From contig NZ_FNTQ01000001.1 of assembly GCF_900105755.1 (NCBI RefSeq), forward strand, positions 5,084,001-5,148,000: 64,000 nucleotides of DNA, written 5' to 3'. Positions 51,907 to 59,467 of the stretch are shown here, piece by piece; position 1 is the first letter of the stretch; the number at the start of each line of letters is the position of its first letter. The notes under the pieces are model-generated. The model was not told where the DNA came from and did no database searches. It saw nothing but the letters and a program-made list of their open reading frames with translations. Source of the stretch: Streptomyces sp. Ag109_O5-10. Lineage in GTDB: Bacteria > Actinomycetota > Actinomycetes > Streptomycetales > Streptomycetaceae. Both the position numbers and the translations under genes were made by a program.

Positions 51907-52977
51907 TCACTCCGCCCGCAGTGCGAAGGCCAGTCCCGCCTCGCCCTCGCTCACCTTGCCGAACCCGGCGCGGGTGACGACCGCCTGGGAGGCGGTGTTG
52001 GCGGTCTCGACGGTGGCGAACAGCGTCCGTACGTCGTCGCGGGCCAGGGCCCAGCCGGCCAGGGCGCGCAGCGCTTCCGTCGCGTAGCCGTGGCCGCGGG
52101 CGGCCTCGGCCAGGTCGTAGCCGATCTCCACCCGGCCCTCCTCGTCCGGGGCGGAGTGGAAGCCCATGCCGCCGACCGCACGGCCGTCCGCCCGGCGGAC
52201 CAGGGCGAAGACGCCGAACTCCGGCCGGTGGACGCCGCCTTCGTACGCCTTGAGGAGGAAGCCGGCGGCGTCCCGGGTGCCCTCGTAGGGGCCGCCGTCG
52301 ACCCACTCGAAGCCGCCGTCGCCGCCGATGCGCAGGTCACGGGCTTCGGCGGGGCGGACGCCGACGAGGTCGAGGCGCTCGGCGGGGATGACCAGGTTGT
52401 TGTGCCAGCGCCAGTCGGTGACCGGGGCGCGGCCGGGCAGCTCACCGCGGCCGGTGGCCCACAGGAGGGTCGGCCAGGCGGCGGGGCCGGGCTGGACGTG
52501 CGGGAACAGCCAGGCCAGGACGGACTCGGCGAGTTCTTCGGAGGGCCGGTAGGGGAGCCCGAGGCCCAGCGCCATGTCGTGGGTGTGGAGCAGGACTTCG
52601 GCGACGCCCATCGCGGCGAAGCCCGCGCGGTCCGCGCTGCGGAAGGGGTACGGGTGGAAGGCGCGGACCTGGCGGGGGGTGGTGCGGACGGTGGCGGCGA
52701 GCAGGGCGCCGGTCGTCTCGATCACGTGCAGCAGACCGGAGTTGTCGGTCCCGTCGTCAAGCCTGAGCTCGAAGGGCACGTACGCGTCCTGGGCGCGCCC
52801 GGCCAGGTTCGCGGCGTACGCGACGAGGTCGTCGGCGACATGGACCGCCGTCTGGTGGCAGTTCCAGTCCAGCCTGCCGGCCGTCACCTCCGTCCAGTCC
52901 CTCGTCACCGCGGGCCGCAACGCGGTCACACAGCCCGCGACGGCCTCTTCCACCTGGTCCCCGCCCATGACACGCAT
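51907..52977 (-). CDS. MDMPI-like / GNAT fusion protein
   Basis: 356 aa. Residues about 1-190 resemble the mycothiol-dependent maleylpyruvate isomerase N-terminal helical bundle (WNCHQTAVHVADDLVAYAAN, MGVAEVLLHTHDMALGLGL). About 200-356 form a GNAT domain (VEIGYDLAEAARGHGYATEA). It probably is a bacterial detoxification or modification enzyme. ATG 52977 is chosen; 52968 is an alternative. Confidence 0.85.
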   Translation of the reverse strand: MRVMGGDQVEEAVAGCVTALRPAVTRDWTEVTAGRLDWNCHQTAVHVADDLVAYAANLAGRAQDAYVPFELRLDDGTDNSGLLHVIETTGALLAATVRTTPRQVRAFHPYPFRSADRAGFAAMGVAEVLLHTHDMALGLGLPYRPSEELAESVLAWLFPHVQPGPAAWPTLLWATGRGELPGRAPVTDWRWHNNLVIPAERLDLVGVRPAEARDLRIGGDGGFEWVDGGPYEGTRDAAGFLLKAYEGGVHRPEFGVFALVRRADGRAVGGMGFHSAPDEEGRVEIGYDLAEAARGHGYATEALRALAGWALARDDVRTLFATVETANTASQAVVTRAGFGKVSEGEAGLAFALRAE

Positions 52978-52987
52978 GGGTCGCACC

Positions 52988-53659
52988 CTAGGACGCCGGA
53001 TCCTCAGCGGTCGACAGCATTTCCAGCTCCGCGGCGAGGTTGTAGCGGGCGGTCGGCTCCCACTCGGTGCGGCCGTACGGCGTTCTGAACAGCTGTGGCA
53101 GGTCGAGGAGTTGGCGCAGAATCGCGGAACGGCCCGCGCGGAAGGCGTCGTTCGGCACGAAGTGGTACTCCTCGCGCACCTGGGCGGTGTAGGCGGCGTA
53201 CGCGGCGGGCGGCGCGGCGAGGATCGCGAGGTCGGCGTCGCACAGCACCTCGCCGTTGCGGTCGCCGGGGGCCGGGTCGTGGGTGACGGTGAGCCGGACC
53301 AGGCGGGCGACCTCGGCGGTCTTCTCCGCGGAGATTCCGGCCTCGGGGAGGGCCCGTTCGGCGAGGCGGGCCGAACGCTCCTCGTTCGTCGACCGGTCCG
53401 GCAGGTACACGGCGTCGTGGAACCAGGCGGCGAGCCTGACCAGGTCCGGGTCGTCCGCGTACTCCTCCAGTACGTCGACGCGGTCGAGGACCGCGACGAG
53501 GTGGGCGACCGTGTGGTACCGACGCTGGGGCTCCTGCCAGCGGCGGAGCAGTTCCTCGGCGTACCGGTACGGGGAGGGCGCACAGGAGTCGTCGTCCCGC
53601 GACGTGAGGAAGGCGCTGAGCCAGCGGGAGCGCAGGTCACTTTCCTGGAGATCGTCCAT
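52988..53659 (-). CDS. HD-domain metal-dependent hydrolase-like protein
   Basis: 223 aa. Histidine/aspartate pattern: YHTVAHLVAVLDRV (about 48-61), AAWFHDAVYLPD (HD dyad), LVRLTVTHDP and CDADLAILAAP. This layout is typical of predicted HD phosphohydrolases; substrate unknown. ATG 53659. The fused MDMPI-GNAT gene follows by 10 bp on the same strand. Confidence 0.87.
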   Translation of the reverse strand: MDDLQESDLRSRWLSAFLTSRDDDSCAPSPYRYAEELLRRWQEPQRRYHTVAHLVAVLDRVDVLEEYADDPDLVRLAAWFHDAVYLPDRSTNEERSARLAERALPEAGISAEKTAEVARLVRLTVTHDPAPGDRNGEVLCDADLAILAAPPAAYAAYTAQVREEYHFVPNDAFRAGRSAILRQLLDLPQLFRTPYGRTEWEPTARYNLAAELEMLSTAEDPAS

Positions 53660-53706
53660 GCGCCCATTCTCCCGCCCGCCACCGACATCCCCCTAGCGTG
53701 GGACAC

Positions 53707-54378
53707 ATGACTGCTGCTGACGACACACGCGACCCCCTCCTGCCCGGCCGTCTCCTCACCGTCGAGCGCGACGCGCTGATCCCGCTCCTGCGCTCCCGGC
53801 CGGACGCGGACTTCGCGCTGCCGACCACAGCCTGTCCCGGGTGGACGGTGCGGGACGTGCTCGCCCACTGTTCGTCCGCGCTGATCCGGGTGGTGGAGAG
53901 CCGCTTCGGGCCCGGGGTGTTCTCGCCCGAGTCGAACGCCAGGGACATCGCCGAGCGCGCCGACTGGTCGAACGCCCGGGTCCTCGACGAGCTGGAGCGC
54001 GGGATGACCGAGGCCGGCGACGTGATCGCGGAGCGGGCGGACGGGCGCCTCGACCCGGTCGCCTTCGGCGAATGGGTGCACGCCGGTGACGTCCGCGACA
54101 CCCTCGGCGAGCCCGGCGCCTACACGGGCGCGGGCCTGCCCCACGCGCTGTCGCTGCTGACCCGGGTGACCCGGGCGCGGGGGCACCTGCGGCTCCAGGC
54201 CGACCTGGACGACGTGGACGACCCGCTGCACCTGGGCGAGACCAGCGGGAGCCGGACCCCGGCCCGCTTCATGGGGGACGCGGCGACGCTCGTCCGGCTG
54301 TACACCGGGCGGTCGCCGGACGGGACGCCGTACGAGCTGATGGGGGCGGAGGCGGCGGAGCTGAACCTCTACGGCTGA
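53707..54378 (+). CDS. Maleylpyruvate isomerase (mycothiol-dependent) family protein
   Basis: 223 aa. Residues 1-200 match the actinobacterial MDMPI family (TACPGWTVRDVLAHCSSALI near 39-58, HAGDVRDTLGEP, and a C-terminal AATLVRLYTGRSP). DinB-like four-helix bundle. The true substrate of most members is unknown. ATG 53707 given; GTG 53698 also possible. Confidence 0.88.
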   Translation: MTAADDTRDPLLPGRLLTVERDALIPLLRSRPDADFALPTTACPGWTVRDVLAHCSSALIRVVESRFGPGVFSPESNARDIAERADWSNARVLDELERGMTEAGDVIAERADGRLDPVAFGEWVHAGDVRDTLGEPGAYTGAGLPHALSLLTRVTRARGHLRLQADLDDVDDPLHLGETSGSRTPARFMGDAATLVRLYTGRSPDGTPYELMGAEAAELNLYG

Positions 54379-54508
54379 ACCTTCGCGGCCGAACCTTCGC
54401 GGCCGAACTTCCGCGGCTGAACCTTCGCGGCCGAACTTCCGCGGCTGAACCTCCGCGGCCGAACTTCCGCGGCTGAACCTCCGCGGCTGAACTTCCGCGG
54501 CTGAATAC
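54373..54508. repeat. 14-bp tandem repeat, 9 full copies
   Basis: GGCTGAACCTTCGC / GGCCGAACTTCCGC alternate as exact 14-bp steps from 54373, ending with a partial at 54499. The first copy contains the stop of the MDMPI gene. 14 bp is not divisible by 3, so it is not a protein repeat. Confidence 0.95.
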
Positions 54509-54564
54509 GGACCCCGTGTGACGGGGGCGGTCTCGCGGCCGTCCCCGCTCCCCGCGTACCCTGG

Positions 54565-54593
54565 ATTGGACTAGACCTCCGGACTAGACCTCT
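54565..54593. promoter_or_regulatory. Two tandem dre-like (DasR) sites upstream of cutC
   Basis: ATTGGACTAGACCTCC and TCCGGACTAGACCTCT each match ACTGGTCTAGACCACT at 12 of 16 positions with exact GG.CTAGACC cores. They are direct repeats 13 bp apart, 48-75 bp before the cutC ATG, where they would block transcription. Confidence 0.65.
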
Positions 54594-54640
54594 TGCGGGA
54601 GATGTCCGGGGTGCACGGGGAACACCACGGAAGGAGCCCC

Positions 54641-55345
54641 ATGAGCACGCGTGCAGTCCTGGAGGTGATCGCCCTCGACGCCGAGGACGCGGTCGCCGCC
54701 CAGGCCGGAGGCGCGGACCGCCTCGAACTGGTCACCGACATGGCGGCCGACGGGCTCACCCCGCCGCCCCGGACCTTCACCGCGATCCGGGCCGCCGTCG
54801 ACATCGACCTGCGCGTGATGCTGCGACTGGCGGACGGGTTCGCCGCGGGCGATGCCGACCGTCTGGTGGAGGTGGCCGGGGAGCTGCGGGCGGCCGGGGC
54901 CGACCAGTTCGTGTTCGGGTTCCTGGACGCGGAGAGCGGGGTGGACCTGGACGCCGTGGAGCGGGTGGTCGCCGCGCTGGACGGCTGCCGCTGGACCTTC
55001 CACCGGGCCATCGACCGGGCCGCGGACCGCGACGCCCTGCGCAAGCAGCTCGCCGACCTGCCCGGCCTCGACACCTACCTCACGGCCGGCGCCGCGGAGG
55101 GCGTGGACGAGGGGCTGCCCCGACTGCTCGCCGAGGCGGGACGGCGCGGCGAGCCGGGGTACGAGCAGACGCTCCTGGTCGGCGGTGGCCTGCGGCTCGA
55201 CCACGTGCCCGACCTGCTGGCGGCGGGCATCGACGCCTTCCACATCGGCGGCGCCGCCCGGCCGGCCGGCTGGGACGGTGCGGTGTCGGAGGCGGCGGTG
55301 CGGTCCTGGCGCCGGGTGCTGGACGGGGCGGACTCCTCCGACTGA
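54641..55345 (+). CDS. cutC: CutC family protein
   Basis: 234 aa. TIM-barrel family; N-terminal VLEVIALDAEDAVAAQAGGADRL (cut form), ADRLELVTD, DIDLRVMLR, TFHRAIDRA and a C-terminal FHIGGAARP. CutC was named for copper tolerance, but its role is uncertain. ATG 54641 has AAGGAG at proper distance. The two upstream dre-like sites suggest that this member belongs to amino-sugar metabolism. Confidence 0.92.
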   Translation: MSTRAVLEVIALDAEDAVAAQAGGADRLELVTDMAADGLTPPPRTFTAIRAAVDIDLRVMLRLADGFAAGDADRLVEVAGELRAAGADQFVFGFLDAESGVDLDAVERVVAALDGCRWTFHRAIDRAADRDALRKQLADLPGLDTYLTAGAAEGVDEGLPRLLAEAGRRGEPGYEQTLLVGGGLRLDHVPDLLAAGIDAFHIGGAARPAGWDGAVSEAAVRSWRRVLDGADSSD

Positions 55346-55402
55346 CCGGGCGGACTCCTCCGACTGACCGGGCGGACTCCGCCGCCCGGGGGCCGGGCCG
55401 GC
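55346..55402. repeat. Short duplicated segment after cutC
   Basis: GACTCCTCCGACTGACCGGG is present twice in direct order at about 55330-55380; the first copy holds the cutC stop codon. Confidence 0.7.
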
Positions 55403-55511
55403 TCACTCGGTGGCGAGCAGGTGGGCGGGGGCGATCCGGGACAGCCCGCGGATCGGCACCGCCAGCGCCGCCGTCACCAGGGCGGTCGCCGCGAGCGTGG
55501 CGTCGGCCCCC
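55403..55511 (-). pseudogene. C-terminal fragment of an FtsX-like ABC permease
   Basis: This frame reads ATLAATALVTAALAVPIRGL, then SRIAPAHLLATE and a stop. That is the last transmembrane helix and tail typical of FtsX/MacB-like permeases. Upstream sequence has no matching domain, and no ATPase gene is near. Interpreted as a deletion remnant. Confidence 0.5.
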
Positions 55512-55566
55512 TTCCGATCACCGGAGGTGCCCTAACCGCGGGGAAGGGCGCGCAAGCCCGGCCGGC

Positions 55567-57639
55567 TCAGGTCAGCTGCGGCGGCAGCGGGGCCGCATGG
55601 GTCACGATCAGGCCCGACACCGCCCGGGTCAGGGCCACGTACAGGCGGCGCAGGCCGGTGCGTTCGTCGGGTTCGCCGTCGACCACGGCCTGCGGCTCGT
55701 CGAGGACCACGTAGTCGTACTCCAGGCCCTTGGCCAGGGACGCCGGGACCAGGGTGAGGCGGGTCTCGGCGGTGGTCTCCTCGCCGGGGTTCAGGTAGGT
55801 GATCCCGGCCGCGGTGAGCGCTTCGGCCAGTGCGGGCACCCGCGCGTCCGCCGCGATCAGGCCCGTCGAGCCCTCGTTGCCCAGCAACTCCCCGCAGGCG
55901 GCGACCACTTCGGTGGTGTCCTCCGTGGTGCGGACCTGGAAGAACCCGGGGTTCTCGCGGACCGACGCCACCGGGGTGAGGCCCGGCGCGATGTGCGGGA
56001 GGAGCCGGGAGGCGTAGGTGATGACGTCCGTCGGGACGCGGAAACCCGCCGTCAGCTCCTCGATCACCCCGTCGGTCTTGCCGAGGTGGGCCAGCGCCTC
56101 GTCCCAGCTCCGCGTCGCCCACGGCGTGGTGCCCTGCGCCAGGTCGCCGAGGACGGTCGCCGAACCGGTGGTGCACCGGCGGCCGACCGCGCGGTACTGC
56201 ATGGGGGAGAGGTCCTGCGCCTCGTCCAGGACGACATGGCCGAGCGAGTGAGTGCGCTGCACGAGGTCCGTCGCCTCGTCGATCAGCACCGCGTCCGCGG
56301 CCGACCACCTGGCCGCCTTGACGCTGCGCACCGGCTTCGCCCACAGGATCGTCTTCTGTTCGTCCTCGTCGAGGATCCCGGCGGCGTGCTCCGCGAGGAA
56401 GTCCGCGTCCGTGAGCAGGCGCAGCACGAGTTTCGCCGGGTCGACCGGCGGCCAGACCTGTTTGACGGCCGCCTTCACCGCCGCGTTGCGCGCCACCGAG
56501 TCCTGCACGCGGTCGTCGGGCGCCTCTCCCGAGCGCTCCATCTGGACCAGCACGGCGTGCGCGATGCGCTGCGGCAGGGCCTCGCGCGCGGCGCCGTATC
56601 GGATGTCCCGGTCCAGCAACTCGCGGACGATGTCCGCCAGGTCGTACGCCGGGACCCGCCAGCGCCGGGAGCCGCGCACCACCACGACCGGTTCGGTGGG
56701 CGTCGTGACGTGCGCGTAGACGGCCCGGCGCAGGACCTCCGCCATCCGGGCGTCGCCCTTGACGACCGCGGCGGGGGCGTCGTCGGTGCCGCGGACGTCG
56801 ACGTCACGGGCCACCAGGTCGTCCACCGTCGCCTGCTGCACGGTCAGCTCGCCCAGCGCGGGCAGCACCTGCTCGATGTAGTGCAGGAAGGAGCGGTTCG
56901 GCCCGATGACCAGGGTGCCCGTGCGGGCCAGCCGCTCCCGGTGGGCGTAGAGGAGGTACGCGACCCGGTGCAGGCCGACGGCGGTCTTCCCGGTCCCCGG
57001 GCCACCCTGCACGCACACCGTCCCGCCGAGCCCGCTGCGCACGATCTCGTCCTGCTCGGGCTGGATGGTCGCCACGATGTCGCGCATCGGGCCGACGCGC
57101 GGGCGCTCGATCTCCTGCTGGAGCAGCTTGCTGGTGCGGGCGGCCTCGGCGGGGTCGGAGAGGTGCTCGTCCTCGTACGCCGTGATGTCACCGCGGGTGT
57201 ACCCGAAACGGCGGCGCAGCGCGACGTCCATCGGGTCCTTCTTGGAGGCCCGGTAGAACGGCTGGGAGACCGGCGCCCGCCAGTCGATCACCATCGGGTC
57301 GCCGTCGTGGTCGTGCACGTGCCGGCGCCCGATGTAGAAACGCTCGCCGTACGCGCCTTCCGCCTGGTCGGCGCCGGGGGCGTGCAGGTAGTCGAGGCGG
57401 CCGAAGAACAGCGGGGTGTCGCTGAGGTCGGCCAGCGCCTTGATGCGCTCCTCCATCTGGCGGGCGAGGACCTCGGCGTTGACCCAGTTCGCGGTGACGT
57501 CGCTGATGTCCAGCGACTCGACGTCCTCGCGCATGGCGCGCAGGGCGGCGCGGGACTCGGCGAGGTGCGACCGTTCGCGGGAGAGGGGGTCGGGGTCGGA
57601 GAGGGCGTCCGCTAGCGGATCGTGGGCGGGCGTGGACAA
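55567..57639 (-). CDS. helD: HelD-type RNA polymerase-recycling ATPase (UvrD/Rep-like)
   Basis: 690 aa. N-terminal coiled-coil arm (about 20-75, RERSHLAESRAALRAMREDV), Walker A GGPGTGKTAV (about 212-221), Walker B-type VLDEAQDLSPMQ, and C-terminal motif RLYVALTRAVSGL. HelD releases stalled RNA polymerase; actinobacterial class II members act also in rifampicin tolerance. Start is TTG 57639, supported by GGAGG 7 bp before it. The annotation as DNA helicase is the usual alternative. Confidence 0.88.
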   Translation of the reverse strand: MSTPAHDPLADALSDPDPLSRERSHLAESRAALRAMREDVESLDISDVTANWVNAEVLARQMEERIKALADLSDTPLFFGRLDYLHAPGADQAEGAYGERFYIGRRHVHDHDGDPMVIDWRAPVSQPFYRASKKDPMDVALRRRFGYTRGDITAYEDEHLSDPAEAARTSKLLQQEIERPRVGPMRDIVATIQPEQDEIVRSGLGGTVCVQGGPGTGKTAVGLHRVAYLLYAHRERLARTGTLVIGPNRSFLHYIEQVLPALGELTVQQATVDDLVARDVDVRGTDDAPAAVVKGDARMAEVLRRAVYAHVTTPTEPVVVVRGSRRWRVPAYDLADIVRELLDRDIRYGAAREALPQRIAHAVLVQMERSGEAPDDRVQDSVARNAAVKAAVKQVWPPVDPAKLVLRLLTDADFLAEHAAGILDEDEQKTILWAKPVRSVKAARWSAADAVLIDEATDLVQRTHSLGHVVLDEAQDLSPMQYRAVGRRCTTGSATVLGDLAQGTTPWATRSWDEALAHLGKTDGVIEELTAGFRVPTDVITYASRLLPHIAPGLTPVASVRENPGFFQVRTTEDTTEVVAACGELLGNEGSTGLIAADARVPALAEALTAAGITYLNPGEETTAETRLTLVPASLAKGLEYDYVVLDEPQAVVDGEPDERTGLRRLYVALTRAVSGLIVTHAAPLPPQLT

Positions 57640-58015
57640 GGGGGTGCCTCCGAAGGCCTGCGAGTCGATGGCGCTCAGGTGTGGGTGGCGCGCGGGTGGC
57701 GATCAGCCGACCGGTTTCCGTCCGGGCGGCGGCACTCCGGGGACGGAGGCGGGCAAGAGCGGAGATTCTAGTCAGGTGGGGGCGGGGAGGCCAATGGATT
57801 TCCCGGAGGTGAGCAGGGGCGGCCTCCGGGGTGAAGGGGGGTTGCCTCAGCCGAGTCCCACATGGCCCGGGAGGCCGCGTCCCCTAGGGGGAGCGTCACC
57901 CGGAGGGTGGGGCCGAGGCCGGGGGCGGGGTCCATCGGGGGGTGGACCGGAGGGTGCGGGAAATTGGACCCGTGGACCGATGCCGCATAGGCGTCCGAAG
58001 TTCCACCATGGAGAC
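57640..58015. other. 376-bp promoter region upstream of helD and the small gene
   Basis: GC-rich gap between divergent genes. I see no RNA gene, repeat or clear regulatory palindrome, and open frames through it have no protein-like character. Confidence 0.4.
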
Positions 58016-58201
58016 ATGAGCGCAGCAACCATCCACCCAGCCCCCAGCCGTCCCCCGGGCGCCACGGCCCTCGACGGAGTCCCTCGACCCCACCACCGTC
58101 TGGGCGACGCCCTGCGCGCCGTCAAGGTCTTCGTCAGCGCGGCGTTCAGCGTCGCGATACTCGGTGAATACGGCGAGGAAGCGGGCATACGCCGCAAGTA
58201 A
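58016..58201 (+). CDS. Small conserved hypothetical protein, 61 aa
   Basis: ATG 58016. C-terminal region LRAVKVFVSAAFSVAILGEY is amphipathic/hydrophobic and preceded by a Pro/His-rich N-terminus. Similar 60-residue proteins occur widely in streptomycetes as far as I recall. Precedes the GT87-like gene by 18 bp and is probably cotranscribed. Confidence 0.65.
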   Translation: MSAATIHPAPSRPPGATALDGVPRPHHRLGDALRAVKVFVSAAFSVAILGEYGEEAGIRRK

Positions 58202-58219
58202 CGGCATAGGGTCGCCCCC

Positions 58220-59467
58220 GTGCCGAACCGGACGGTGACGTCACCCTCTGCCCCGCCCGCCTCCCTCCCCCTCCTCCTGTCCCTCTCCTTACTGACGGTC
58301 TCCCTCTGCTCAATCGCCGCCCTCTGCATCCTGCTCCGCGCCCCGATGGCCGACCTGCTGGTCTACCGGGCCGAGGGCGAAGCCGTGGTCCACGGCGGTG
58401 ACCTGTACGGCTTCACGGTCACCGAGTGGCGGCTGCCGGCGACGTATCCGCCCTTCGCGGCGGTCCTGTTCGTCCCGGCGACCTGGATCCCCGTCCCGGC
58501 CCTGAAGGCCCTGTTCCTCGCGGGCAACGCGCTCCTGCTCGCCTGGCTCGTCGCCCTCTCCGCCCGCCTGGCCGGCCGCCCCGCACCCCTCCCGCCGCTG
58601 TGCGCGGCGACCGCGTTCGCGCTCTGGCTGGAGCCGGTCTTCCAGACGCTGCTCTTCGGCCAGGTCAACCTGGCGATCACCGGCCTGGTCCTCTGGGACC
58701 TCACCCGCCCGCCCGGCGCCCGCGCCAAAGGCCTGGCGCTGGGCATCGCGGCGGGCGTCAAACTCACCCCGGCGCTCTTCATCGCCTACCTGTTCCTCAC
58801 CGCACGCAGAAAGGAGGCAGCCACCGCGACGGCGTCCTTCGCGGGTACGGCCCTGCTCGGCGCCCTTCTCCTGCCCGCGGCCACCGTGGACTTCTGGACG
58901 CGACGCCTGTTCGAGACCGGCCGGGTCGGCAAGGCCTGGATCGTCGACAACCAGTCGCTCCAGGGCCTGGCCGCCAGGGCGACGGGAACGGCGGCACCGG
59001 GCCTGGCCTGGATGCTTCCGGCGGCGCTGGTGGCGGCGACGGGCCTCTTCCTGGCAGCCCGGGCCCACCGGGCCCACGGCTGCGACCGCTGGGGCATCCT
59101 GCTCACCGCGTGCACCGCCCTGCTGGTCTGCCCGATCAGCTGGTCCCACCACTGGGTGTGGTGCGTCCCGCTGCTGGCGGTCCTGCTGGCCGAGGGCCGC
59201 ACGCTCCTCGCGGCCACGGCGGCCCTGCTCTTCACGGCCCGCACGATGTGGCTGGTGCCCCACCAGGGCGACCTGGACCTGCACCTGCCGTGGTGGCAGC
59301 AGGCATGCGCGGCGCCCTACCCCCTCCTGGGGCTGGCGCTGCTGGCCGGCGCCGGGCTCGCTCTACGGCGGCGGAGCCGCAGGCTGCCGGACAGGCGCCC
59401 CGGCGGCGCCCTGCCGGACGGCTCTCAGCTCTCCGCCAGCAGTTCGTCCGCGTCCATGATCCGGTAG
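58220..59467 (+). CDS. GT87-type polyprenol-dependent mannosyltransferase
   Basis: 415 aa, around ten membrane helices. DUF2029/GT87 patterns: DLLVYRAEGEAVVHGGDLYG (after the first helix), YPPFAAVLFVPATW, GQVNLAITGLVLWDL, GVKLTPALF and ISWSHHWVWCVPLLAVLLA. It likely transfers mannose (or arabinose) from a polyprenyl phosphate to cell-envelope glycan. Start GTG 58220. The 3' end overlaps the converging XPB gene by 43 bp. Confidence 0.9.
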   Translation: MPNRTVTSPSAPPASLPLLLSLSLLTVSLCSIAALCILLRAPMADLLVYRAEGEAVVHGGDLYGFTVTEWRLPATYPPFAAVLFVPATWIPVPALKALFLAGNALLLAWLVALSARLAGRPAPLPPLCAATAFALWLEPVFQTLLFGQVNLAITGLVLWDLTRPPGARAKGLALGIAAGVKLTPALFIAYLFLTARRKEAATATASFAGTALLGALLLPAATVDFWTRRLFETGRVGKAWIVDNQSLQGLAARATGTAAPGLAWMLPAALVAATGLFLAARAHRAHGCDRWGILLTACTALLVCPISWSHHWVWCVPLLAVLLAEGRTLLAATAALLFTARTMWLVPHQGDLDLHLPWWQQACAAPYPLLGLALLAGAGLALRRRSRRLPDRRPGGALPDGSQLSASSSSASMIR

